Shown one piece after another: positions 1 to 33,169 of a DNA stretch of 64,000 bases. The DNA is from Theodoxus fluviatilis (lineage: Eukaryota; Mollusca; Gastropoda; Cycloneritida; Neritidae), in assembly GCA_034096865.1 (NCBI GenBank), contig JAWQFJ010001162.1:12501-76500 (forward strand), written 5' to 3'. Under the pieces are notes generated by a model that worked only from the letters and a program-made list of their open reading frames with translations, searched no databases and had not been told where the DNA came from. Each line of letters starts with the position of its first letter. The first letter of the stretch is position 1. Both the position numbers and the translations under genes were made by a program.

Positions 1-1740
1 GGCTGTGTGTGTGACTAGGGCTGTGTATGACTAGGGCTGTGTGTGTGACTAGGGCTGTGTGTGTGACTAGGGCTGTGTGTGTGACTAGGGCTGTGTGTGT
101 GACTAGGGCTGTGTGTATGACTAGGGCTGTGACTAGGGCTGTGTGTGTGACTAGGGCTGTGTGTGTGACTAGGGCTGTGTGTATGACTAGGGCTGTGTGT
201 GTGTGTGACTAGGGTGTGTGTGTGTGTGACTAGGTGTGTGTGTGTGTGACTAGGGTGTGTGTGTGTGTGACTAGGTGTGTGTGTGTGTGACTAGGGTGTG
301 TGTGTGTGTGACTAGGGCTGTGTATGACTATGGCTGTGTGTGTGACTAGGGCTGTGTGTGTGACTAGGGCTATGTGTGTGACTAGGGCTGTGTGTGTGAC
401 TAGGGCTATGTGTGTGACTAGGGCTGTGTATGACTATGGCTGTGTGTGTGACTAGGGCTGTGTGTGTGACTAGGGCTGTGTGTGTGACTAGGGCTGTGTA
501 TGACTATGGCTGTGTGTGTGACTAGGGCTGTGTATGACTAGGGCTGTGTGTGTGACTAGGGCTGTGTATGACTAGGGCTGTGTGTATGACTAGGGCTGTG
601 TATGACTAGGGCTGTGTGTGTGACTAGGGCTGTGTGTGTGACTAGGGCTGTGTGTATGACTAGGGCTGTGTGTGTGTGTGACTAGGGCTGTGTGTGTGTG
701 TGACTAGGTGTGTGTGTGTGTGACTAGGGCTGTGTGTGTGACTAGGGCTGTGTGTGTGACTAGGGCTGTGTGACTAGGGCTGTGTGTATGACTAGGGCTG
801 TGTGACTAGGGCTGTGTGTGTGACTAGGGCTGTGTGTGTGACTAGGGCTGTGTGTATGACTAGGGCTGTGTGTGTGTGTGACTAGGGCTGTGTGTGTGTG
901 TGACTAGGGCTGTGTGTGTGTGTGACTAGGGCTGTGTGTGTGACTAGGGCTGTGTGTGTGACTAGGGCTGTGTATGACTATGGCTGTGTGTGTGACTAGG
1001 GCTGTGTGTGTGACTAGGGCTGTGTGTGTGACTAGGGCTGTGTGTGTGACTAGGGCTGTGTGTGTGACTAGGGCTGTGTGTGTGACTAGGGCTGTGTGTG
1101 TGACTAGGGCTGTGTGTGTGACTAGGGCTGTGTGTGTGACTAGGGCTGTGTGTGTGACTAGGGCTGTGTGTGTGACTAGGGCTGTGTGTGTGACTAGGGC
1201 TGTGTGTGTGACTAGGGCTGTGTGTGTGACTAGGGCTGTGTGTGTGACTAGGGCTGTGTGTGTGACTAGGGCTGTGTGTGTGACTAGGGCTGTGTGTGTG
1301 ACTAGGGCTGTGTGTGTGACTAGGGCTGTGTGTGTGACTAGGGCTGTGTGTGTGACTAGGGCTGTGTGTGTGACTAGGGCTGTGTGTGTGACTAGGGCTG
1401 TGTGTGTGACTAGGGCTGTGTGTGTGTGACTAGGGCTGTGTGTGTGACTAGGGCTGTGTGTGTGACTAGGGCTGTGTGTGTGACTAGGGCTGTGTGTGTG
1501 ACTAGGGCTGTGTGTGTGTGTGACTAGGGCTGTGTGTGTGACTAGGGCTGTGTGTGTGACTAGGGCTGTGTGTGTGACTAGGGCTGTGTGTGTGACTAGG
1601 GCTGTGTGTGTGACTAGGGCTGTGACTAGGGCTGTGTGTGTGACTAGGGCTGTGTGTGTGACTAGGGCTGTGTGTGTGACTAGGGGTGTGTGTGTGACTA
1701 GGTGTGTGTGTGTGTGACTAGGTGTGTGTGTGTGTGTGTG
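1..1740. repeat. 18-bp minisatellite
   Basis: Tandem array of GACTAGGGCTGTGTGTGT with many variants. The GT run varies in length, and TATGACTA and ACTATGGC forms occur. The most homogeneous block is about 980-1510. The array touches the left edge of the window, so its full length is unknown. It ends in pure (GT)n at about 1720-1744. The unit is 6 codons long, so long reading frames stay open in several frames on both strands; none looks like a gene. It probably lies in an intron upstream of the KAT14 exon at 7556. Confidence 0.97.
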
Positions 1741-1744
1741 TGTG

Positions 1745-1745
1745 C

Positions 1746-1801
<56 letters not shown>

Positions 1802-1862
1802 TCCCCCACCCCCACCCCCCCTCCCCCCTCCCTCCCTCTCTCTTCCCCCCTCCCTCCGTCCC
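1745..1862. repeat. (CT)n and C-rich polypyrimidine tract
   Basis: A pure (CT)n run at about 1747-1793 is followed by a C/T-only stretch to about 1860. It sits between the 18-bp and the 42-bp minisatellites. Confidence 0.95.
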
Positions 1863-1884
1863 CAATTATTTCTACCAATGCCTC

Positions 1885-4800
1885 TGTAAGTCATGAGAGC
1901 AGTTCCAATGTCAGACTCCTCCCCACACCCTGCCATGAGAGCAGTTCCAATGTCAGACTCCTCCCCACACCCTGCCTGCCATGAGAGCAGTTCCAATGTC
2001 AGACTCCTCCCCTCACCCTGCCTGCCATGAGAGCAGTTCCAATGTCAGACTCCTCCCCACACCCTGCCTGCCATGAGAGCAGTTCCAATGTCAGACTCCT
2101 CCCCTCACCCTGCCTGCCATGAGAGCAGTTCCAATGTCAGACTCCTCCCCTCACCCTGCCTGCCATGAGAGCAGTTCCAATGTCAGACTTCTCCCCACAC
2201 CCTGCCTGCCATGAGAGCAGTTCCAATGTCAGACTCCTCCCCACACCCTGCCATGAGAGCAGTTCCAATGTCAGACTCCTCCCCACACCCTGCCATGAGA
2301 GCAGTTCCAATGTCAGACTCCTCCCCACACCCTGCCATGAGAGCAGTTCCAATGTCAGACTCCTCCCCACACCCTGCCATGAGAGCAGTTCCAATGTCAG
2401 ACCCCTCCCCACACCCTGCCATGAGAGCAGTTCCAATGTCAGACCCTCCCCACACCCTGCCATGAGAGCAGTTCCAATGTCAGACCCCTCCCCACACCCT
2501 GCCATGAGAGCAGTTCCAATGTCAGACTCCTCCCCACACCCTGCCATGAGAGCAGTTCCAATGTCAGACTCCTCCCCACACCCTGCATGCCATGAGAGCA
2601 GTTCCAATGTCAGACTCCTCCCCACACGCCTGCCATGAGAGCAGTTCCAATGTCAGACTCCTCCCCACACCCTGCTGCCATGAGAGCAGTTCCAATGTCA
2701 GACTCCTCCCCACACCTGCTGCCATGAGAGCAGTTCCAATGTCAGACTCCTCCCCTCACCCTGACTGCCATGAGAGCAGTTCCAATGTCAGACTCCTCCC
2801 CACACTCTGCCTGCCATGAGAGCAGTTCCAATGTCAGACTCCTCCCCTCACCCTGTCTGCCATGAGAGCAGTTCCAATGTCAGACTCCTCCCCACACCCT
2901 GCCAGGCATGAGAGCAGTTCCAATGTCAGACTCCTCCCCACACCCTGCCATGAGAGCAGTTCCAATGTCAGACTCCTCCCCACACCTGCTGCCATGAGAG
3001 CAGTTCCAATGTCAGACTCCTCCCCACCCTGCCTGCCATGAGAGCAGTTCCAATGTCAGACCCTCCCCACACCCTGCCATGAGAGCAGTTCCAATGTCAG
3101 ACTCCTCCCCACACCCTGCCATGAGAGCAGTTCCAATGTCAGACTCCTCCCCACACCCTGCCATGAGAGCAGTTCCAATGTCAGACTCCTCCCCTCACCC
3201 TGCCTGCCATGAGAGCAGTTCCAATGTCAGACCCCTCCCCACAGCCTGCCATGAGAGCAGTTCCAATGTCAGACTCCTCCCCTCACCCTGTCTGCCATGA
3301 GAGCAGTTCCAATGTCAGACCCCTCCCCACAGCCTGCCATGAGAGCAGTTCCAATGTCAGACTCCTCCCCACACTCTGCCATGAGAGCAGTTCCAATGTC
3401 AGACTCCTCCCCACACCCTGCCATGAGAGCAGTTCCAATGTCAGACTCCTCCCCACACCTGCCTGCCATGAGAGCAGTTCCAATGTCAGACTCCTCCCCA
3501 CACTCTGTCTGCCATGAGAACAGTTCCAATGTCAGACTCCTCCCCACACCCTGTCTGCCATGAGAGCAGTTCCAATGTCAGACTCCTCCCCACACACTGT
3601 CTGCCATGAGAGCAGTTCCAATGTCAGACTTCTCCCCACACCCTGCTGCCATGAGAGCAGTTCCAATGTCAGACTCTCCCCACACCCTGCCTGTCATGAG
3701 AGCAGTTCCAATGTCAGACTCCTCCCCACACTCTGCCTGCCATGAGAGCAGTTCCAATGTCAGACTCCTCCCCACACCCTGCCATGAGAGCAGTTCCAAT
3801 GTCAGACTCCTCCCCACACCCTGCCTGCCATGAGAGCAGTTCCAATGTCAGACTCCTCCCCACACTCTGCCTGCCATGAGAGCAGTTCCAATGTCAGACT
3901 CCTCCCCACACTCTGCCTGCCATGAGAGCAGTTCCAATGTCAGACTCCTCCCCACACCCTGCCATGAGAGCAGTTCCAATGTCAGACTCCTCCCCTCACC
4001 CTGCCTGCCATGAGAGCAGTTCCAATGTCAGACTCCTCCCCACACTCTGCCTGCCATGAGAGCAGTTCCAATGTCAGACTCCTCCCCACACCCTGCCTGC
4101 CATGAGAGCAGTTCCAATGTCAGACTGTCTCCCCACACCCTGCCATGAGAGCAGTTCCAATGTCAGACTCCTCCCCACACCCTGCCATGAGAGCAGTTCC
4201 AATGTCAGACTCCTCCCCACACTCTGCCTGCCATGAGAGCAGTTCCAATGTCAGACTCCTCCCCACACTCTGCCTGCCATGAGAGCAGTTCCAATGTCAG
4301 ACTCCTCCCCACACCCTGCCTGCCATGAGAGCAGTTCCAATGTCAGACTGTCTCCCCACACCCTGCCATGAGAGCAGTTCCAATGTCAGACTGTCTCCCC
4401 ACACCCTGCCATGAGAGCAGTTCCAATGTCAGACTGTCTCCCCACACCCTGCCTGCCATGAGAGCAGTTCCAATGTCAGACTCCTCCCCACACCCTGCCA
4501 TGAGAGCAGTTCCAATGTCAGACTGTCTCCCCACACCCTGCCTGCCATGAGAGCAGTTCCAATGTCAGACTGTCTCCCCACACCTGCCTGCCATGAGAGC
4601 AGTTCCAATGTCAGACTTCTCCCCACACCCTGCCATGAGAGCAGTTCCAATGTCAGACTTCTCCCCACACCCTGCCTGCCATGAGAGCAGTTCCAATGTC
4701 AGACTCCTCCCCACACCCTGCCATGAGAGCAGTTCCAATGTCAGACTCCTCCCCACACCCTGCCATGAGAGCAGTTCCAATGTCAGACTGTCTCCCCACA

Positions 4801-7545
4801 CCCTGCCATGAGAGCAGTTCCAATGTCAGACTCCTCCCCACACCCTGCCATGAGAGCAGTTCCAATGTCAGACTCCTCCCCACACCCTGCCATGAGAGCA
4901 GTTCCAATGTCAGACTCCTCCCCACACCCTGCCATGAGAGCAGTTCCAATGTCAGACTCCTCCCCACACCCTGCCATGAGAGCAGTTCCAATGTCAGACT
5001 CCTCCCCACACCCTGCCATGAGAGCAGTTCCAATGTCAGACTCCTCCCCACACCCTGCCTGCCATGAGAGCAGTTCCAATGTCAGACTCCTCCCCACACC
5101 CTGCCATGAGAGCAGTTCCAATGTCAGACTCCTCCCCACACCCTGCCATGAGAGCAGTTCCAATGTCAGACTCCTCCCCACACTGCCTGCCATGAGAGCA
5201 GTTCCAATGTCAGACTCCTCCCCACACCCTGCCATGAGAGCAGTTCCAATGTCAGACTCCTCCCCACACCCTGCCATGAGAGCAGTTCCAATGTCAGACT
5301 CCTCCCCACACCCTGCCATGAGAGCAGTTCCAATGTCAGACTCCTCCCCTCACCCTGCCTGCCATGAGAGCAGTTCCAATGTCAGACTTCTCCCCACACC
5401 CTGCCTGCCATGAGAGCAGTTCCAATGTCAGACTCCTCCCCACACCCTGCCATGAGAGCAGTTCCAATGTCAGACTGTCTCCCCACACCCTGCTCATGAG
5501 AGCAGTTCCAATGTCAGACTCCTCCCCACACCCTGCCTGCCATGAGAGCAGTTCCAATGTCAGACTCCTCCCCACACCCTGCCATGAGAGCAGTTCCAAT
5601 GTCAGACTCCTCCCCTCACCCTGCCTGCCATGAGAGCAGTTCCAATGTCAGACTCCTCCCCACAGCCTGCCATGAGAGCAGTTCCAATGTCAGACTCCTC
5701 CCCACACTCTGTCTGCCATGAGAGCAGTTCCAATGTCAGACCCTCCCCACAGCCTGTCATGAGAGCAGTTCCAATGTCAGACTCCTCCCCCACCCTGCTG
5801 CCATGAGAGCAGTTCCAATGTCAGACCCCTCCCCACAGCCTGCCATGAGAGCAGTTCCAATGTCAGACTCCTCCCCACACCCTGCCTGCCATGAGAGCAG
5901 TTCCAATGTCAGACTGTCTCCCCACACCCTGTCATGAGAGCAGTTCCAATGTCAGACTCCTCCCCACACCCTGTCATGAGAGCAGTTCCAATGTCAGACT
6001 CCTCCCCACACCCTGCCTGCCATGAGAGCAGTTCCAATGTCAGACTTCTCCCCTCACCCTGTCTGCCATGAGAGCAGTTCCAATGTCAGACTGTCTCCCC
6101 ACACCCTGCCTGCCATGAGAGCAGTTCCAATGTCAGACTGTCTCCCCACACCCTGTCATGAGAGCAGTTCCAATGTCAGACTGTCTCCCCACACCCTGTC
6201 ATGAGAGCAGTTCCAATGTCAGACTGTCTCCCCACACCCTGCCTGCCATGAGAGCAGTTCCAATGTCAGACTCCTCCCCACACCCTGCCATGAGAGCAGT
6301 TCCAATGTCAGACTCCTCCCCTCACCCTGCCTGCCATGAGAGCAGTTCCAATGTCAGACTGTCTCCCCACACCCTGCCTGCCATGAGAGCAGTTCCAATG
6401 TCAGACTCCTCCCCTCACCCTGCCTGCCATGAGAGCAGTTCCAATGTCAGACTCCTCCCCTCACCCTGCCTGCCATGAGAGCAGTTCCAATGTCAGACTC
6501 CTCCCCACACCCTGCCTGCCATGAGAGCAGTTCCAATGTCAGACTGTCTCCCCACACCCTGCCATGAGAGCAGTTCCAATGTCAGACTGTCTCCCCACAC
6601 CCTGCCATGAGAGCAGTTCCAATGTCAGACTCCTCCCCACACCCTGTCATGAGAGCAGTTCCAATGTCAGACTCCTCCCCACAGCCTGCCTGCCATGAGA
6701 GCAGTTCCAATGTCAGACTCCTCCCCACACTCTGCCTGCCATGAGAGCAGTTCCAATGTCAGACTGTCTCCCCACACCCTGCCATGAGAGCAGTTCCAAT
6801 GTCAGACTGTCTCCCCACACCCTGCCTGTCATGAGAGCAGTTCCAATGTCAGACTGTCTCCCCACACCCTGCCATGAGAGCAGTTCCAATGTCAGACTGT
6901 CTCCCCACACCCTGCCATGAGAGCAGTTCCAATGTCAGACTGTCTTCCCACACCCTGCCTGCCATGAGAGCAGTTCCAATGTCAGACTGTCTCCCCACAC
7001 CCTGCCATGAGAGCAGTTCCAATGTCAGACTGTCTCCCCACACCCTGCCTGTCATGAGAGCAGTTCCAATGTCAGACTGTCTCCCCTCACCCTGCCTGCC
7101 ATGAGAGCAGTTCCAATGTCAGACTGTCTCCCCACACCCTGCCATGAGAGCAGTTCCAATGTCAGACTGTCTCCCCACACCCTGCCTGCCATGAGAGCAG
7201 TTCCAATGTCAGACTGTCTCCCCACACCCTGCCATGAGAGCAGTTCCAATGTCAGACTGTCTCCCCACACCTGCCTGCCATGAGAGCAGTTCCAATGTCA
7301 GACTTCTCCCCACACCCTGCCTGCCATGAGAGCAGTTCCAATGTCAGACTGTCTCCCCACACCCTGCCATGAGAGCAGTTCCAATGTCAGACTCTCTCCC
7401 CACCTGCCTGCCATGAGAGCAGTTCCAATGTCAGACTCCTCCCCACACCCTGCCTGTCATGAGAGCAGTTCCAATGTCAGACTCCTCCCCACACCCTGCC
7501 TGCCATGAGAGCAGTTCCAATGTCAGACTCCTCCCCTCACCCTGC
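1885..7545. repeat. 42/46-bp minisatellite, about 5.7 kb
   Basis: About 130 tandem copies of a unit built around ATGAGAGCAGTTCCAATGTC followed by ACTCCTCCCCACACCCTG. The basic period is 42 bp (for example ATG at 4808 and 4850); many units carry an extra CTGC, giving 46 bp. Variants are ACTGTCTCCCC, CCCTCACCC and ACTTCTCCCC. The ACTGTCTCCCC form is concentrated in the right half (about 4120-7400), which suggests local homogenisation. The array runs to within about 10 bp of the splice acceptor of the first KAT14 exon. The open frames inside it are products of the 14-codon period and not genes. Confidence 0.97.
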
Positions 7546-7555
7546 ACTGTTGCAG

Positions 7556-29134
<21,579 letters not shown>

Positions 29135-30414
29135 ATCATCCTACAAATACACACTCTACTCTACCATGGAAGTCAACAGTGGAACTCGTTTGAAGACTCG
29201 TTTCCTCCAGATATTTCAGTTGAATGTGCATTACAGTATGATTTTAGGCCATTCATCCTGCTTGTGTGACATAGATGTTGCCAGGTAGAGCAAGGAAATT
29301 GCTGACCATACATCTGGAATTGTCTCCACTTCATTGTTCCTCTATCAAAGAGGATAAATGGAAGGAGAGGACATATTGGTGCATTGAAAATATGTGAGAT
29401 GTAATTTTGTCTCGGGTTACCATGAGACAAAGACAAGGGAGTTTTCTTCAGTCATTTGTTTTGCAGGCATTAGAAGTGCATACAGTGAAAATGAACACCC
29501 ATGGTGTATGCCTTACCAGTACGCAGTGTGAATTCTGTTGCATATGCATGGAGGACATGCCAGCAGTCTAGAACTATTGCACACTCTTTCTACACAGATT
29601 TCCTTCATATCTGTCCTGTTAGTGCATTGTAAGTGTACAAAGTGACTGTCCAGTAAGAATCTCACAGCAAGCAAACTTTTTACTCATGAAACTTGCCAGC
29701 TGTATCTCATCCTTTAGTACCATAGTGTGCCATGTTTCTTGCTAAAGCAGTGACTTGCCACCATACAGACAAGAGTATGTCACGTCACTTTGAAATAGAC
29801 AATGGTGGTGGGAACGTTTGGAAGTATGACACACCAGAGTGTCTGTTTTATCCCGATGGAAGACTGAGCGACTACTTTGGATGAGTGGTGAGCACCCTCT
29901 TGGGCTCAAGTGTGACTGGGATTCTTTGTAGAAAAATCTCATTAGGCCAAAGAAAAAAACAGTTGTAGTTACGGTAACCCGACTGACCCTATCTTTTTCT
30001 TGCCTACCCCTATACTTTTTTTCCAATCTTGCAACCAAAAAAAAGAAAAGAAAAAGAAACACTATCATACCATTCATAGATGTCTTCTCCTTTATAAATC
30101 AGCAAAAATGTGTGCCGTCCCATCTTCCATGCCTCTCGAGCACTCTGGGAATCCACTATTTAGGGGGAGGGGAAGCAGTTTTTCCAGTGAAAGAGAAATT
30201 GTGATTTATGTTCAATCTGACCTTTTCTAAGATTTTTTTGTGTGTTTTTAAGTTCACACCAACCTGCATGCCCCAGCTTTTCTGGTCATGTTACCATAAC
30301 CACAACTATTTTTTCTTGTGGCCTTAGTACCAGTTAGTTTGGGGTTTTAAGTCTTGTGACTTACATGGTAAATTAGGCAATATCCATTTTATTCATCCTT
30401 ATCAAGTCAATAAA
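29135..30414 (+). other. probable KAT14 3' UTR and flank
   Basis: No further coding exon is seen. The first AATAAA after the stop is at 30409-30414, beyond a MITE copy at 29942-30327. If that signal is used, the MITE is part of the 3' UTR. Another AATAAA lies at 31705-31710. Confidence 0.4.
29942..30327. mobile_element. MITE family M, copy 2 (best preserved)
   Basis: It starts TTAGGCCAAAGAAAAAAACA and continues GTTGTAGTTACGGTAACCC; it ends GTTACCATAACCACAACTAT, then TTTTTTCTTGTGGCCTTA. The ends are imperfect inverted repeats of about 37 bp. The interior has GACTGACCCTAT and CATCTTCCATGCC with CACTCTGGGAATCCACTATT. It is non-autonomous and about 385 bp long. Confidence 0.85.
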
Positions 30415-30439
30415 GGTGATAGGAGTACAGAAATAGTTA

Positions 30440-31368
30440 GGACTCCAGTCTGGTGGCTATGGCGCTGGACTGTAGGCCTTCGTGGCTGTGGCGCTGGACT
30501 GTAGGCCTTCGTGGCTATGGCGCTGGACTGTATGCCTTCGTGGCTATGGCGCTGGACTGTAGGCCTTCGTGGCTATGGCGCTGGACTGTAGGCCTTCGTG
30601 GCTATGGCGCTGGACTGTAGGCCTTCGTGGCTATTGGCGCTGGACTGTAGGCCTTCGTGGCTATGGCACTGGAGGCCTTCGTGGCTATGGCACTGGAGGC
30701 CTTTGTGGCTATGGCGCTGGACTGTAGGCCTTCGTGGCTATGGCGCTGGAGGTCTTCGTGGCTATGGCGCTGGACTGTATGCCTTCGTGGCTATGGCGCT
30801 GGAGGTCTTCGTGGCTATGGTGCCAGACTGTTGGCCTTTGTGGCTATGGCGCTGGACTGTATGCCTTCGTGGCTATGGCGCTGGACTGTGGGCCTTCGTT
30901 GCTGTGGCGCTGGAGGTCTTCGTGGCTATGGCGCTGGAGGCCTTCGTGGCTATGGCGCTGGACTGTATGCCTTCGTGGCTATGGCACTGGAGGCCTTCGT
31001 GGCTATGGCGCTGGAGGCCTTCATGGCTATGGCGCTGGACTGTAGGCCTTCGTGGCTATGGCGCTGGAGGTCTTTGTGGCTATGGCGCTGGACTGTAGGC
31101 CTTTGTGGCTATGGCGCTGGAGGCCTTCGTGGCTATGGCGCTGGACTGTAGGCCTTCGTGGCTATGGGGCTGGACTGTAGGCCTTCGTGGCTATGGCGCT
31201 GGACTGTAGGCCTTCGTGGCTATGGCGCTGGACTGTAGGCCTTCGAGGCTATGGCGCTGGACTGTAGGCCTTCGTGGCTATGGTGCTGGACTGTAGGCCT
31301 TCATGGCTATGGCGCTGGACTGTAGGCCTTCGTGTCTATGGCGCTGGACTGTAGGCCTTCGTGACTGG
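30440..31368. repeat. 29/21-bp minisatellite
   Basis: About 35 units of GGCCTTCGTGGCTATGGCGC followed by TGGACTGTA (29 bp), mixed with a short form lacking most of CTGTA (about 21 bp, GCGCTGGAGGCC). The array ends directly at a SINE-like body at about 31365-31490. The TGGCTATGGCGCTGG part resembles a tRNA-type A box. Long Trp/Leu-rich frames inside are artefacts. Confidence 0.95.
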
Positions 31369-31490
31369 CGGTGCAGAGTTGGGAGCATCGTGTAGCCTTG
31401 AGTTGCAACTTTGGGCAGGGCACTTTACATGCATTGCCTCTGCCATGAATTCTGCACAATGTTGACCAGATGAAATTCCCCCCAAATTTC
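31365..31490 (+). mobile_element. SINE-like body fragment
   Basis: Reads GGTGCAGAGTTGGGAGCATC, GTAGCCTTGAGTTGCAACTT, then GGGCAGGGCACTTTACATGC and ATTGCCTCTG. The GGCACTTTA...CATTGCC core is of the kind I associate with tRNA-derived animal SINE bodies. No clear tail was found. Confidence 0.4.
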
Positions 31491-32981
31491 CTTGACATGG
31501 CTGTAACAAATCGCATCACTATCATTGTTGTCCTTATTGATTAGTTACTTAATAGATCTATCATATTAGCCCTCAAGTTCTTTTGTATTTTTATTGTGTA
31601 TGGTACATTCGATGGCATTTACAGTATTGACTTTGAAAAAATGGTGTTCCTTGGCATGAAAACTTCATGTTTACAATGTATCATCAGTCCTCAGATGTCA
31701 TTTAAATAAACTGATACTTCTTTCTTGTGTTCAGTTAACCCATTGTGCATTTTCAGGACCAACTGGATTGAGTTTTGCCATTCACTTTCTATCATGTCCG
31801 CCTCCGATGCTTGCAGGATAAATGATCTAGTGCCATGATTCATCATTAAATGGAAAAAACTCCCCAAATAACATGATTGACAAAGTCCAAGCTTTCATGC
31901 CAATCCCACATCTGAATTGTACCCCAGTGAAGTTGCCTATTTTCAAATTTAAACAGTGATGGGCAGTGATAGCTTGGAAGATGATCACTTACGTGCTCCG
32001 CGTCAAATGAGAGCTAGAGCTGACGTGGCAAACTTCAGCAGAACTGGTGCATAGTACATGTACATGCTTTCAGAGACATTCTGGATAAGATATTTGAAGG
32101 TTTACAGTGTCCACATGCAATTTTCGAAGCCTTGCAATGGGGAGCATATAGCCGCTGGCTCTGGAATTACAATGTCCACTATGTTGGTGGTTTTGTAAAA
32201 TCAATTTTGCTGAAATCTGCAACACTGACTCGGTGCTGATTTTGACTTCTTGAATAGGAGAGTGGCCATTATCTCTGCTGACTCACTGATGTCAGTTGGT
32301 ATGCGAGTTCACGCTTTGCAAAACGGGTAGGCTACCATTGGCTCCTTCTGTCATGGAACTATCACGAACCTTTACCACTATGCTTGCACATTCATCCTGG
32401 TCCCATTCGAGGTAAGGGCAGGATTCTCGGCTCAATTTGTGCCTGTGCAATTGCAGAAACCAGGGTATCGCTGTCCATATCTCAAACTATTGGGTTAGCT
32501 GATGAAATGCTGCAGAGATTGTCCAATACAATATCACAACAATATTGGGAGACATGTTTTGAGTACTTTATTATGAAAACAAGAAAAGTTGTCATTCGGT
32601 TTCATCTGGCCACAAACGTCTACTTATATGTCAAAAGTTTCTGCCACATCATTGTCCCATAATTGTCAAGGCAAATCCAAGATAATTTCTGTGGGAATGA
32701 AATTGCCGGCACCACACATTTCACTACTTGCTCACACACCCATCAGAAAAAGTACTTTCCAGTTCCCAAAAGTGTGCAGTGCTTTTGTCATTTTCCCAAG
32801 AAATGCCTGGTGTGTATCTTTACCATTACATTATCAGAAAATCTAAGTTTCACAATGAGAATGCTTTGTGGCCATTCAAACACTTGCAGAACAACAATAG
32901 CCTTGCAAGTTGTTTCTTCCGACAAAACTGATAGACATCATTGTGGTGAATGGCCTTACATAGGCCATGAAATTCCCTTAT
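31491..32981. other. intergenic, nothing recognised
   Basis: AT-rich unique sequence with short open frames that have no recognisable domain. I see no exon, repeat or RNA gene that I can support here. Confidence 0.5.
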
Positions 32982-32987
32982 TTTATT
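32982..32987 (-). terminator. polyadenylation signal for the minus-strand Cys-rich gene
   Basis: TTTATT on the + strand is AATAAA on the minus strand, 91 bp after the stop codon at 33078. This spacing fits a short 3' UTR. Confidence 0.5.
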
Positions 32988-33077
32988 TTTCCTACAAGCA
33001 GTGGTCAAGACGATCTGGCAACAGCTCAAATGACAAGAGTTTTTCGACATCTCGACTTTCCTGCTGGTGTGACATCA

Positions 33078-33169
33078 TCAGGCCATGAAGATGGAGATGG
33101 CTACCACCAAGATCATAATTCCCATGGGCGGAATGATAGTCCGACCTCCATTAGTCATTCCACCAGCAC
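33078..33169 (-). CDS. Cys-rich gene, terminal exon with hydrophobic tail
   Basis: The acceptor TTCATGCCTTGCAG precedes 33169 and the stop TGA is at 33080-33078. It encodes AGGMTNGGRTIIPPMGIMIL and ends VVAISIFMA. At 92 nt it is too short to show up as an independent reading frame. Confidence 0.5.

Noticed and set aside
904..1878. 324-codon minus-strand frame in the 18-bp array
   Set aside because: Pure consequence of a 6-codon repeat; low-complexity product and no splice or start context.
1885..7545. CRISPR-like regular repeats
   Set aside because: Units are head-to-tail without spacers, in a eukaryotic intron context; a minisatellite.
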